Origin: Tetradesmus obliquus
Taxonomy: Eukaryota > Chlorophyta > Chlorophyceae > Sphaeropleales > Scenedesmaceae
NCBI GenBank assembly: GCA_030272155.1
Contig: CP126194.1
Location: forward strand, 4,021,501-4,085,500
Direction of reading: 5' to 3'
DNA: 64,000 bases
The notes beneath the pieces were generated by a model that made no database searches, was not told the DNA's origin, and worked only from the letters and a program-made list of their open reading frames with translations. The translations under genes were made by a program, and so were the position numbers. Below are positions 1 to 11,969 of this stretch, one piece after another. Position 1 is the stretch's first letter; each line of letters begins with the position of its first letter.

Positions 1-1586
1 CAGCTCAAACTACTTCTGGTGAGCAGCCAGCAGCAGGAGCAACGGCAAGCGCTAGGATGCTGGCAGCAGCACAACAACAACACTCACCCTATGCACTGTG
101 TTGGCACACAGATATCACAGTACATGTTTTACTGCCAACGAATTTCACCTTGGCATTAGCTGCTGCGCCGAGCTGGCCTCCATCTCTCCTAGGGCAGAGC
201 TTCGTAGCACAGCTCTGTGCATGTTTGGGCCGCGGGCTAACCCCAGCTTCATTGTTGCGATGTTCGCGTGCAGGGCCTTCCCTGCTGAGCAATCAACCAA
301 GGTGAACCTCTTGTTGTGTGGCTGCACTCCACCCCAGCAAACATGGAGCAGCAGGATACATGTAGCTGCTGAGGTGCATCGGATGCTCATGCCTTGGGCA
401 CGAAGTAGCACAGCACAACAGTAAATATACGCATACACGAGTGCCTGTGCATGTGCACTGCATGCTTTGATGCACTTGATTTGATGGTACGCAGCTGGCA
501 GCAACTTCTAGGTGGGCTGCCGCGGCAATCAGTGGCATATGCCTCAGCGTGTGCACTTTTCTTGTGTGCTGTTGCAGATCATCAACGACATAGAGCGCAC
601 CAAGAACGAAATAGCAGCAGCGGAGAAGCGCCAGCAGGAGATAGCAGCGCAAGTGCAGCAAGCCAAGCAGGGCAAGGAGGACTCGGTGAGTTGCATACAG
701 GGCCGGCATGCCAGTAGCTGGCTGGCTGGCTAGTTGACTGGCTGGCTGCACCATTGCTCACATGGCTAGGAGCTGGGCTGGTGTCATCTGGCCAGCTGGC
801 TGGCTGTGTCGTGCTGCAACAGCAGGGTGGTGCAGTGCGTGCTACAGGCACGAGCGCAGTGAGTTCCAAGATAAAAGCGGCGTAGTTGGGCCTGCACTAT
901 TGTCAGCATTGGGTTTGCCCGTTCAGCGGGCGGCATCAAGAGAAGACAATGGTTGCTATTGCCTCTGCATTGCAGCTGCTTCTTGCTCTGGCTGCCGCCA
1001 CTCATGATGTGTCTGCTGCGGGTGGTGCTGCAGAGTGACCGCGAGCAGCTGATGCAGCAGCTGCGGCAGCTGCAGGCGGAGGTGGAGGCGCAGCAGCAGG
1101 AGCTGCAGCAGTATGCAGACAGTGACCCAGACCTGCTGGCACACCTGTCTCAGGCCGCGCAGGTGACTGTGGCAGGGAGCAGGGCTGTGCGGATGGGGTG
1201 AAAGGTCACGGGTCAGCAACCAGCAACGGGGATGTGCAGCGTACAGGTTGCAACACTTGTGCGGCTCGGCACGCACTGTGTGAGATGCCAGCTGTGAACA
1301 CGTGCCCTGCTTCTGGTCACCAGCGCCAACTGTTCACCCGAACCCCCGCCTGTGCTTGCCATGACGCTGACTGCCATCTGTGCCCTGCTTGTTCTTCAAC
1401 GCTGTGACCCATTGTTGTGACTTATTGTTATGCCTGCAGTATGCGCGCGAGGCTGCCAACCGCTGGCAGGACAACGTGTTTGCGCTGCAGAGCTGGTGCA
1501 AGGCGAAGTTTGCGGGGCGCGAGGGTGACGTGGACACCTTCTTCAAGGACCAGGGCTTCAACGAGGACGCAGAGTACTTTGCCTGA
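1..1586 (+). CDS. MND1: MND1 meiotic recombination protein, 3' part (partial)
   Basis: Mnd1 partners Hop2 in a coiled-coil heterodimer that stimulates Dmc1/Rad51 strand invasion in meiosis. Three exons are clear: 578-685, 1034-1162 and 1440-1586. All are in phase 0, with CAG acceptors and GTGAG/GTGAC donors, and the stop is at 1584-1586. The first two encode a Glu/Gln-rich coiled coil. The second contains QQYADSDPDLL, matching the plant Mnd1 region QYADNDP. The last exon has AANRWQDNVFALQSWCKAKF, the family's hallmark C-terminal segment (plant ANRWTDNIF...QQWC), and ends in an acidic/aromatic tail (EDAEYFA) as in other Mnd1 proteins. The N-terminal winged-helix part lies off the left edge. 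Bases 1-18 before a GTGAGC could be the end of another exon, which I cannot confirm. Confidence 0.88.
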
Positions 1587-2710
1587 GCTGTGCGGGGAGT
1601 ATTTTGTGTCGATCGCAAAGAGGTATAAGCTTGGTCTTTGCATGGACCTTTGTGTGATTTGGACAGCGCATTGTGTGCGACCAGTAACATATTTTGCATG
1701 CTAATACAGTGTGACGCTGCTGGTGTACTGCAACTACGTAGGGTTTGTACACATGGCTGGCGGTGTCTGCATTGTGCATGGCTGAGATTCTGGCACGTGT
1801 CGTGGGTGTCGTGGGTCACCTTTCCATCATACCAGGTACTAGTAGCCAGTATCAATGCCTGACAGCTATGCTGCGTGTGCCTTGCAACCGTGTGCGTCAG
1901 GATGTGCGCCTTGCGGCAGGCAATGCAGCTTGTGGTGGCGCTGCGGGCCGGCTCGCAGGCATCAGAAGTTCATAAGGGTCATAGATATGATCATAGATAC
2001 GATCATTGACAACTCTGATTCTGAGCATGCATGCTGGTTGAGCATACCTGTTGCAGTGCACCTAAATGCTGCACTGCAATATTCAGCGGCTCATCCCAAA
2101 TTGTGTGCAGCGCGGTGCAGGCGCGGTGTGACTGGGGTGGCATGACCATGACATCATGCCAAGATGATGATGCTGGCACCGTGCAGTGACTGCCAGCTGC
2201 AGTGGCACTCCAGTGCACTCATTGACCAGCAAATGCTAGCGTGGAGCCACCATTTCTCAGCCAGTGCCCTGTTTGCTGTGCTATCGGGGAACATATGGTG
2301 CCAAGTCAGCTCAGTAACCTGTAAGCATGGTCCAGTGATGTGCGAGAGTGATGCATGCACCACAGCAGATTGGGGTTTGGCTCTTGACACCTGGTTGTCA
2401 GAGGCTGGTAGACTTCAGCGGCACAGAGGCCAGGAGCCAGTAAGGCCAACTTCTAAGGTGTTTCTCGACACAAGGCACCTGTTCTGCACCCCTGTCTGCA
2501 CCTGCAACGCACACCCACTGGCCTGCTGCTAAGCACACCGTTACAACTCAGTCTGCTCAACAACACAAACGAACGTGTTTTTGGTGCTGTTCGGCATCTA
2601 GTATTCTGTTCACTGCGGGCGCTGACTTGCCACACTGGAAACGCACCCTTCTTGACAGCTGAGCACAGTCACCGGCTCCCGCAAAGCACTCACCTCCCGG
2701 CAGCCTTGCA
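1587..2710. other. Intergenic: MND1 3' flank and F-box gene promoter region
   Basis: No convincing coding exon on either strand. It should hold the MND1 3' UTR and the promoter/5' UTR of the downstream same-strand F-box gene. No clear TATA box or repeat was recognised. Confidence 0.5.
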
Positions 2711-5700
2711 ATGGAGCCTGAGCAGGAGGATCTCGACATGGACTTTGAGTCACTGCTCGATGCAGCGCTCGGCATCGAGCCAGAGCTCGCAGCAGCGGAG
2801 CCAGCTGTGCAGGCAAACAGCAGCAGTGTGCCACAGCCCCAAGCAGCCTCAGCTGCCCCTGCAGCTCTGCCAGCCCACAAGCAGCAGCTCCCGCCCAGAA
2901 AGCGCTTTGCGACGCAGCATGCGTCATTCTCAGCCGTTTCAAATGACCAGGCCAGCCCCAGCCCCTCTCCTGCAGCTTCTCCAGTGCACAGCAGCATGCA
3001 GCAGCACAGTCAACTGCCAGCACCATGCAGCCCCTGCTGGAGCTCAGACTCCATGCAGATGCATGCCAGCTTAGGCCACTGCAGCAGCAGCGACGCACTG
3101 CAGCAGTATGAGGCAGCTGGCGACCACCCTGGCTTGTATTCGCCAGTGCGGGAGCAGGCTAGCCCAGCACCAGACAACTGCTCCCCGCTGTACCTGCCGG
3201 ATCTGTTACAGCAGCAGCAGCAGAAGCAGCAGGAATTGGGTGCAGCTGTAGCCACAGCACATCACGCACATGGTCATCAGCAGCATCAGCAGCAGCAGCT
3301 GGACATCAGCAGCTTGCCACGGGAGGTGCAGATGCGCGTGCTGTGCTTCCTGTCAGCAGATGCGCTCACGCTGCTGTCGCAGACCTGCCGCTGCTTCAGC
3401 AGCCTGTGCGCGGAGCCGGTGCTGTGGCGGCGGCTGTTCTGCTACAGATGGGGCAAGAAGAACAGGCAGCAGAACCAGCTGAGTTGGAAGGTGAGGGCAG
3501 CTGCCTGTGTGTGTAGTCTCTGTTATGGCAACAGTGGCAGTTACGCACCGTCCCTTGCATGGACACAACTATTGCGCATCTGTTTTGACTTGTTGCGCAT
3601 CAGCAGCGCATTTGCAGGCGTGCATCTGAGCAGCAGTTGCGACAGTAATGGCAAGCACACTTGGTACCCCTGCATGCTGTGGCACAGGTGTGGCAGTGCA
3701 CAGCTGAAATGCAGTTTCAACCGCCGACGGCACCGCACTGTTGAGAGCTTGCCTGCAACCACACCCCCTGTGTGGATGCTCAGCGGTGCTGCTGTGCTGC
3801 TGCAGGCTCGTTACATCGAGCGCGACGTCACTGAGCTGAGGGCGGCAGCAGGCGCAGGCGCAGGCTGGGCAGCAGCAGCTGCAGGTGATGCCATGCAGGA
3901 CATGTTTGTGCAGGTGAGGCGCAAGAGGCGCAGGTATTGGAAGGAATTTGAAATGCATGGATTTTGTCCTGTGATAACTGGTAGTTAAGTTGCGATGCAC
4001 TGCAGGGGAGGGGCAGCAGCTCCGGCAGCCAGCAGCAGTGGTGCAGGATTTGCCATTGCGACGCTTGTGCTTCCCTGCAGGTCCTGCAGTGGCCGCCTTC
4101 TTAGCGCGACTCTTGCTGCAGTATGTCTCGGCTGCTTGGCAGTTGACTTGGCCGGCTAGCGCAAACACGCTCAGACTTCGCTATCTCTTGCTGCCTGGTC
4201 ACCGCACTTGCCGCAGGCACACGTCGCACGCCGGCAGCAGGTGCTGCCCCGTGCTGCCATTGACGACCTGATGCTTGTGGATGATGATGAGGTGGCAGCG
4301 CGTGTGACAGCTTGGCGCAAGGCCCGCGGCTTTGACAGCGGGCCCGGCAGCATGCAGGCGCAGCGGCCAGCTGACATAGGCCAGGCGATGCAGCATGCGG
4401 GTTCAGGGCTTTCAGGGCAGAGAGCGGGTGTAGGTATGGGGTGCAGCAGCAGCAGCAGTGGCCCTGCATATGCGAGGAGGGGCGTGACAGCTTGCAGGCG
4501 GGCGGCAGCTGGGACTGACCAGCAGCAGCAGCAGCCGCAGCAGCCGCAGGGAGAAGTAGTGGGTGGTGGCAGCAATGCAGCAGTGGGTGCCGGCGCGATT
4601 GATATCTGTGCAACAGCGGCAGCAGCAGCAGCTGCTGGTAGTGACTGGGGAGCAGCGATGCGGCACGCAGCTGCAGGCAGCAGCACACAACAGTCAAGTC
4701 ACAGCAGCAGTGCCGCAGCAGGCAGCAGCAGCGCTGCAGCTGCTGCTGCTGCTGCTGCTGGTGCCACAAGTGGCAGCAGTCGCGGCGGCAGTGGCAGGCA
4801 GGCTGCTGCCAGCATTGCTGGGGTGAAGCGGCCGCGGCAAAGGCGGCGCTGGACTCAAATTGGCAACGTGTTCTGCGATGAGATGACTGGATGGGTTCAC
4901 GTGTGCGATGAAACATGCAGGTGCGTATGTTGGGCTGTGTGTTCATCAAGCATATGAGATGGCTGCCTGTGCTGTGGTGCTGCACGCGGAGCTGAGGGCC
5001 GTGCATGCAGAGAATTCAGCAGCAGCAAGCTTGAAGCGCATTGCGTGGCAGATGCCATATATGGAATTGCGTAACATTCCTTTGGCTGCGTGGGAGGTTG
5101 GCACCTGTATGGCTGGTTTCATGCACCTGTGAGCTACTCCTGGAAGTGTTCTGTCCTTGCTGATCCCTGCTGCTGCTGGTGCTGCTGCTCGTGCAGTAAG
5201 AAGATCATCGAGCCCTGCTCTGGGCTGCTTGTGTGCTGTCCTCACTTACTCTCAACTCTGCTTTCATGCGTGCGTGCTGCTGCTGCTGGTGCTGCTGCTG
5301 GTGCAGTGAGAAGATTATCGAGCCCTGCTCGGGGCTGCTGGTGTGCCCCATCAGTGGCCAGGTCAGCGACCGCATGATGACGTGTGCGGAGGAAGCAGCC
5401 GAGGAAGGAGACAGGGGCGATGATGAGGCAAAGGCAGCAGAGGCAGAGGCACAGGAGGAGGAGTATGGCGAAAGAGGTGTGCTGGCTGTTGAGGGTGTGT
5501 GCTGGGGTGTGTGTGCTATCACAGGATGTGCATTTGTTGGGCTGACGTTGCTGACGCTGGGACCGAGGACAAGTGAAAGGGTGTGGCTGTTGGGTTGGTT
5601 GCTGCATTGGGGTAAATGGCTGCTGGTGCAAGTGCTGCTGTTGGCCAGCAACTAGCCGCATGCAGAATGACACTGCATTGCTGCGGACGAACTTCATTGA

Positions 5701-5737
5701 AAGGAAGGTTTGCTGCTTCCGCTTGCATGCTTACTGG

Positions 5738-5768
<31 letters not shown>

Positions 5769-5859
5769 AGGGCGCCTGGCGCGTGCCTTTGCTGCCGGCT
5801 ACTACTGCAATGATGAGGAGGAGCTTCTGCGCAAATGTGGCGTGCGCCTGTCACGATGA
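2711..5859 (+). CDS. F-box protein, SKIP31-like
   Basis: Likely substrate adaptor of an SCF ubiquitin ligase. Five exons: 2711-3490, 3806-3913, 4217-4920, 5307-5476, 5771-5859. Phases agree and give 616 aa. Residues 1-195 are low-complexity, rich in Ala, Ser and Gln. The F-box is at about 198-245 (LPREVQMRVLCFLSADAL ... PVLWRRLF). It is followed by YIERDVTEL and then VAARVTAWRKARGF, the order seen in Arabidopsis SKIP31. The C-terminal half has the SKIP31-like cysteine module: IGNVFCDEMTGWVHVCDETC, then EPCSGLLVCPISGQVSDRMM. It closes with GRLARAFAAGYYCNDEEELL, close to the plant ending (GRxARAYLLGYxCxDEKELE). The cysteines suggest metal binding (inference). Start chosen as the first Met of the long first exon. 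An abortive copy of exon 4's 5' end lies in intron 3. SKIP31 orthology is from memory; F-box identity is firmer. Confidence 0.82.
5168..5347 (+). repeat. Tandem partial copy of F-box gene exon 4
   Basis: About 70 bp (5168-5237) is repeated at 5277-5347. Both copies carry a CTG-rich tract, a CAG acceptor and the codons for KKIIEPCSGLLVC or EKIIEPCSGLLVC. Only the second copy runs on into CPISGQVSDRMM, so the first is a decoy or alternative acceptor within intron 3. Confidence 0.85.
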
Positions 5860-6757
5860 TGGCGCAGCAGAAGGCAGCTGGCCCCGGCAGCTGCAGCCAG
5901 CTGCCACACGGCCTTCTGCTCGAGCAGCAGACTTCATGCAGCAGAATTTTGCTTGGCGAGTGCAGCAGAAAAGGGCATGCCCAGCATACAAAAGTGTGGT
6001 CCGTCAGCTTTGTATTTGTGCGGCAGATTGGTTCTGTTGCCTTAGCTTGCTGTGCTTGTACTCGTGTGGTGGATCATCATGATGCACTGCAGCGTGCATG
6101 TGCAATGCAGTATGTGCCTGGTTGATCTTACTGTGGCTGTGTTATTTTGATGTCATGCCACGTGTTGGACAATGCTTGCTCATGCAAGGCGTTGTTGTGC
6201 AAACAAGTGCGCTTTTGCATGGAGTATGACACTGCTGACATGCGGTGTGACTGAACGGACCCGTCAAGTATGATATATAGTGTCTTACTACGATCAAATG
6301 CCCCACCGTGCAGGCGACACTCTGTGATGTGGGTGAATTTTGCCGTCACAGCCGATGACAGGAGCTGATCAGTGACGTTCGCCAGTGACAAACAAGCCTG
6401 CAGGTCAACAGCAGTATCACAACCACATGGCAAAATTTTATTAGCTTTGCAGAGTTTTATGAAATGGCTGGAAGGAAAGCATGGGGGATCGCCGGCCCGG
6501 CTGTTATGGTCGTCAGGTTCGTAGCATTCGGCACTCGTACCCAAGCAGAACATCAGCGGCCCCACAACCTTAACAGCGTGCAGGCTGCGCTCATATTACT
6601 TGTGTATTCGTAGCTACTTCTACCTGCGCATCTCTGCTGTTGTGTGTGCCGGAAGAGGTAGCAGGCTCACGGGCCGCGCAGCGACGTGATCTTCCGCTGC
6701 TTACTCGTGGTGTGACATTCAAACGTTCAAGTGGTTTCTATACCTGCATCTGAAGCC
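5860..6757. other. Intergenic: F-box 3' flank and promoter of cysteine-rich gene
   Basis: No supported gene. A 145-codon open frame on the minus strand (6128-6565) has no recognisable domain and sits where the F-box gene's 3' UTR should be. Confidence 0.5.
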
Positions 6758-9320
6758 ATGGCAGCCACGTCGTGGCCCTGCCTAGTAGTGCTGCTGCTTG
6801 CTGTCGCTCTTGGCACCGCATCAGCTGTGCCAGCGGGCCGCACCTTACAGCAGTCCGGTGTCAGCTGCCCAGCACAGATTCCAGCTTGCACGCCAAGGCG
6901 CTGCACCACTCGCATCATGGCCAGCGTGGAGACCTATGTGTGCCTGCGCTGCCTCAGGGGCTATGAGCCAGTGAAAGGCAGCGATGGCAAGAGCGTTGTG
7001 CAGTGTGGTAAGCAGCAAGGCCCGTGCTGACCTGTGTTCTACAGGACTTCAAGACAGACGCCAACAGTCACAATGCAGCGCATGTGGCTCATGCACTTGC
7101 ATTGTACAGCAGTGGCGACTTGGAATTTGCAGCTGGCATATGGGTGTCAATCAACACCCCTCTAACGCCGTCTCTGCACAGTGACTGACAGCACATCGGT
7201 CGCCGCAATTTTCGTGCCGCAGTGTGCCCCGCTGGGACGTACCAGGTGCAGTCAGGCAGCAGCAGGAGCTGTGCGCCCTGCCCACTGGGCAGCTTCTGCC
7301 CAGGCGGCAGCCCCACAGCGCGGCGGCCCACAGACAACCTGGGCGGGCAGGCGCGCTCCTGCAACGCTAACAGCAGCAGCATTGATGGCCTCACCACCAA
7401 GGCAGAGCGGGCCAGCAAGGCAGCAGACTGCGGTGAGTGTGTTACTTCGCTTTGCAAGTGCTGATGCAGGCTGTTCAAGGGCTCACTGCTGCAGCAGCAA
7501 AGCAGCAGCGGCAGCGTGGGGCAGCAATGCTGATGACATGTCCCACTGGGACACTTGCGTTTGTACCACAAATAATGCACCGATCATTTTGTTCGCCTAC
7601 ATGCAAAATGCAGTCTGACTGTCAACAACAGCACTGTCCCTCACAAACTCACCGCCACCTGTGCACCTGTGTTCTGCCTGCTGCTGCTCCTGCTGCTGCA
7701 GTTGCCAAGGCCGGCTACGTACTGCCCGCCTCAAGGGACCAGCCAGCAGTGGAGTGCACAGGCAGCAGCTACTCGCCAGCATACAATCGGCTGCGGGCCT
7801 GCCTGCCCTGCCAGTCAGGCCTGGCCGCCCCACCAACCTACAGCGGCCCCCGCACAGACAGGAGCGACGTGTGCCAGGTGCCGCCCGGCAAAATCTGGGA
7901 GCTCAATGTAGTGAGGAATTGCCCCAAGGGCCTGTACCGGCCCAGCTGGGTGCGCACAGACAACAAGACGGGCATCGCCTGCCTGTCCTGCCCTGAGGGC
8001 TGGACCACTGCAGCAACAGCCACGATCGCAGTGGGCCTGTGCAACGGTGAGCAGCTAGCTGCAACCAGTGACAGCAGCCACTGCGGCACCTCTCGTGCGA
8101 TGGCTGAATGATGCAGGGCTGCAGCGGTGGCAGCAGCAGCAGCAGTGAACTGGCGAAACTTGCACCTGCAGCCTAACATGCTTCGAGCGGGTACCCATCT
8201 GATGCCTGGCCTCAATACAGCAGTGTTTGTCTTGTCTTTGTCATACAGCTATCATGGACCCCACTGTTGCGTGGCGCTGACATTGCTACTGGTGCCTGTT
8301 GTCTCCTCTCCCTGCTGCCTGCAGTGCTGCTGCCCGGCTTCAAGCTTGCTGCCACCACCCCAGGCAGCGAGCTGTCACCAGCCGACGCGCTCAGCCTCAG
8401 CAGCCAATCGCTAGACGATCCACCACCTGCTGTGGCTGCCTGCCCCATCGGCTTCTACTATGACGGCGAGAGCAACAAGATGGCCTGTGTGCGCTGCCCA
8501 TTGGGCTCCACCACGCAACGCAACGCCTCCACCAGCATCAATGACTGCGTGGTGCCGCCCGGCTGGTTCGTGGCGGCGACAGCGGACGGCGCGGGGCAGA
8601 TGCTGAAATGCCCCACCACGCCTGAGGGCAGTGAGCAGGAGGGCTATTACAGGGCGGGCTGGAAGTCTTACAGCGAAGTCACCAGCAGCAGCGGGGACGG
8701 CAGCGATGTGTGCACCCCGTGCGGTGACGGCATCCTGAGCAGGGCCGTGGACGCTGATGAGAGCCCTGATGCTGCTGCTGACAGCAAGGTGGCAGCAAGC
8801 TCAGCTTCCTGCTGTGAGTGCAGTTGCTGCCTCAATCCTGTGTTTTCTTTCTCACCTGCTTGCAGAGCTATCTTCTTGTGCACTCTTTTGCTGTCTTGGG
8901 GATGTCGTATCTATATGCAGGCATCGGCTGTGTTGGACAGGTGCATTGCATTGCAATCACACATTGCCCCCGCATTAACAGAATTGCGCCCTGCGCATAC
9001 CAGTCACAAGCAGCCCCATTGCACAGCATGCTGTCATTCTCACCACTCTGTGTGCTGCGTGTATCTATCATTCACTCCTGCCGCAGTCATCAAGGCTGGA
9101 TGGGGCATGAGCTTCGACCCTACTGACTTTGCCAAGTTCAAGGCCACCAAGCCCTGCCCAGAGAACACATATGGCGTCGCAAATGAGACCTTTGGCCTGA
9201 TCAACGCGCCCTGCAAGGCCTGCACCAAGAACCTCAAGTCACCGCCAGGCTCCACCTCCTTTGCTGCCTGCAAGAACCGCGCTGGCTTTGGGTACACTTC
9301 GGAGGGAGCCAACCAGGTGC

Positions 9321-9380
<60 letters not shown>

Positions 9381-11969
9381 TATTGTCACCTGTGCTCAGC
9401 TGTGCACACGCCTTGTTGCCTCCAGGAGCCTTGAAACACACAATCCGCCACCCACTGACGTCTCCCTTGTGCTTTGTCGCATATCCTCTCTTCCGCTGCA
9501 GTGCCCTGATGGCTTTTGGGCTGCTCAGGATGAGATGTCTCCCTGCGAGCAGTGCCCGCCCTGCCGCACCACCGACTATGAGCCTGGCAACGGCTCAAAG
9601 CAAGCCAGCATCCGGCACTGCAAAGTACAGCCGGGCTGCGGCGCTGACACAACAAGTCCATCAAGCAACAGCACAGACGTAGCGCCTGCAGACAAGTGCC
9701 CGATTGGCTTCTACGGCCCTGGAGATGTCCCTACCGCCAACACCACAGCCAACCCTGGCTGCCTGCGCTGCCCTGCTGGCCAGAGCACTTCTGCCCCCGG
9801 CAGTGCAGCCTGCGACGGTGAGCCTTTCTGTTGTGTTCACGGCAAGAACCTGGCCATACAAAATGAGGCAGCCGAATAGTATCCACAGAACCTTGCCGAC
9901 ATGGTGCCATGATGCATGTAAGACACGGGATGATTGCCTTTGCAGTCTAGCTTGTCGCAACAGCCCAGGGCCCCATACTGGTGGCGGTTCTGTCAGCCTT
10001 CCTCTCAATTAACCTACTGCTGTCGAACCTTCTTCTTGCAGTGTGCGCTGCCGGCTCTGGTATCCAGGACGGCTCAGATGTGGTGTCCGCCTGCAGCGCC
10101 TGCGCTTGTGGCTCCTACTCCACTGGGCAGGGCAAGGCCTGCATCGCCTGCCCCACAACACCATTGTGAGTGCGCCTGCTTTGAGGCTGTGCGCTGGCAG
10201 GCTCGCTTGTTGCTGCTGCTGCTGCTGCTGCTGTGGTCGGGAGTGGTCAGTGTACCATCAAACGCATGCTTGTTGTGAACATGCACAACTCGTGAAACCA
10301 TGCATGGCTCACACCAGTGCATTACAAAGTGTGTTACTTTACCATGGAACATCAAAGTGTGCATTCTTGGGTGTGGCTGCCAAGAAAATCCGCTTTCCTG
10401 TGTGCGTTTGCAAGTCTCCGTGCGCAAGCCGCAGCGTTTCAAACTCTGCAACACTCCCATCTGATGCTTTGTTGTCGCTGTTGCTGCCTTTGCCATGCCT
10501 TCTGTCCTGCAGCAACCACCACGTAGGCGACACGTATGTCAGTGTGGGTATGACATTCGCCAACAACGCCACAGGCCCAGAGACATGCGTGCCACGCTAT
10601 GCCCAGCTACCGGCACCTGCAGGCAACCGGCTTGCGCTGAACGACGCTGTCTTCACTGCTGTACCTGCGGGCGCGGCTAGCGTAGCAGCATGCATTGAGG
10701 CGTGCCCCGACACGATGTGCTGCATCGCACAGTATGAAGCAGGCAGCGGCGGCAGCCCAGCTGTGTGCAAGCACGCAAAGCTCGCTCCGACCGGCCCTGT
10801 GAGCGCAGATGCGAGCATCCCCCGCCTGTTCTACAAGCTGCCGCCCAGTGCGCTCATCGCTGCAGCCTCCGTGAGTGCCAAGACGCAGTCCTCCAGCCTC
10901 TACATGACCTGCAACATGAGCCCATGGGGCGCCCTGCCAGGCAGCGGAGAGATCGGCACCTCGCCAAACCCTGCCCTTGTTGAGGAGGCCAAGCAGACCG
11001 TGGAGTGGGATGCAGCCGGTTGCACGGATGAGGCCAGCTGTGGGCGCAGCTGCGACGCAAATGCGGCCTGCTGGGGTTACATCTATGTGCAGGGCAAGGG
11101 CTTTGCACTGCGGGGGGGGGAGGACCAGATTGGCACGCGCAGCTTCTTCGTCAGCCCAGAGGTGTGCAAGTTTGGCATTGACGAGGCTATGGCTGTGCCG
11201 CCAATCATCCTGCCGATACTTCCAGTACTGCCCCCACCATCAACACCACCAACCACACCAACGCCGGCACCAGAGTCGCCAGCAACCAGCTGCTCGGTCC
11301 CCGTCACGGAGGTGACGACTGCTGGCAATGTGACAGGCACCTGCTCATGTTGTGCAGCTGGCGGCAACGCCACGTACTGCCCTGGGGAGATGTTCCAGAC
11401 CATCACGCCTTGCACACGGGAGAACAAGACTGGCATCATCTGCCTGCCACGCACAGGACGTGAGTGACAGCTTGCGCAGGTTGCAGCAGCCACCCAAGTG
11501 CCAGATGCTTGGGAGAAATGCCATGCTGCCACATGCTGGCAGCACCCTTGCAGGAGGCTTTGTCTTACGTTTGCTAAGGCTATGCATGCCCTCTGCTGCT
11601 GCAAGTGTGTGCTGCGTTGCTCATTGGGGATCAACAAAAGCCATGCCAGCTGCCTGTCTGTGTACAAGTACAGCCGCACGTACCTGACCTGCTGTGTCTG
11701 GCTGCGCTGCCTGCTGTGCCGCACCGATTGCAGTGTGCTCGGGGAATGTGAACGGGCCGTGCGCAGGGACGGGACAGTGCCAATGCTTTGCTACAAAAGG
11801 AGGTGCAAACTGCAAGGCAAACAACATGTATAACTGGCCCTCAGAGCTCGACATCAATCAGCTTGGCGACGGAGGCGGCTGTGCAGAGAACCTGTGCAAC
11901 GCAGTGGCATCCAAGCAGGGATTGAGTGCAGCATGCTGCCCGCTGCCTTGTGCGTCTGGAAGAAAGTAA
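6758..11969 (+). CDS. Secreted cysteine-rich repeat protein
   Basis: Nine exons: 6758-7007, 7223-7432, 7702-8046, 8325-8813, 9087-9316, 9502-9817, 10042-10165, 10513-11459, 11734-11969. Phases agree, giving 1048 aa. The N-terminus is a clear signal peptide (MAATSWPCLVVLLLAVALG, then TASA). I start at that Met rather than the in-frame one at 6731 because it gives the better signal. The body repeats short cysteine units such as CPAGTYQVQSGSSRSCAPCP, CPIGFYYDGESNKMACVRCP and CPIGFYGPGDVPTANTTANP followed by GCLRCPAGQSTSAPGSAAC. These resemble the ephrin-receptor-like/GCC2-GCC3 or TNFR-type modules common in algal extracellular proteins. There are many N-x-S/T sites and a Pro/Thr-rich stretch (LPPPSTPPTTPTPAPE). 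Near the C-terminus an EGF-like run reads CSGNVNGPCAGTGQCQC. No transmembrane segment seen. Function unknown; a cell-wall or matrix role is inference. Confidence 0.8.
9321..9379 (+). repeat. (CTG)n microsatellite at a 5' splice site
   Basis: About 19 nearly perfect CTG units lie in intron 5 of the cysteine-rich gene, starting four bases after the GTGCGC donor at 9317. A run this long beside a donor is likely to vary in length between strains. Confidence 0.9.

Noticed and set aside
1334-1855. 173-codon minus-strand frame
   Set aside because: Overlaps the last MND1 exon, which is well supported on the plus strand.
4101-5006. 301-codon minus-strand frame
   Set aside because: Antisense to F-box exon 3; its Leu/Gln/Cys runs are the reverse reading of CAG-rich coding sequence.
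5195-5237. First copy of F-box exon 4 as the real exon
   Set aside because: It does not continue into CPISGQVSDRMM; only the second copy does.
6128-6565. 145-codon minus-strand frame between genes
   Set aside because: No splice pattern, no recognisable domain, and it lies in the expected 3' UTR of the F-box gene; kept only as a note.
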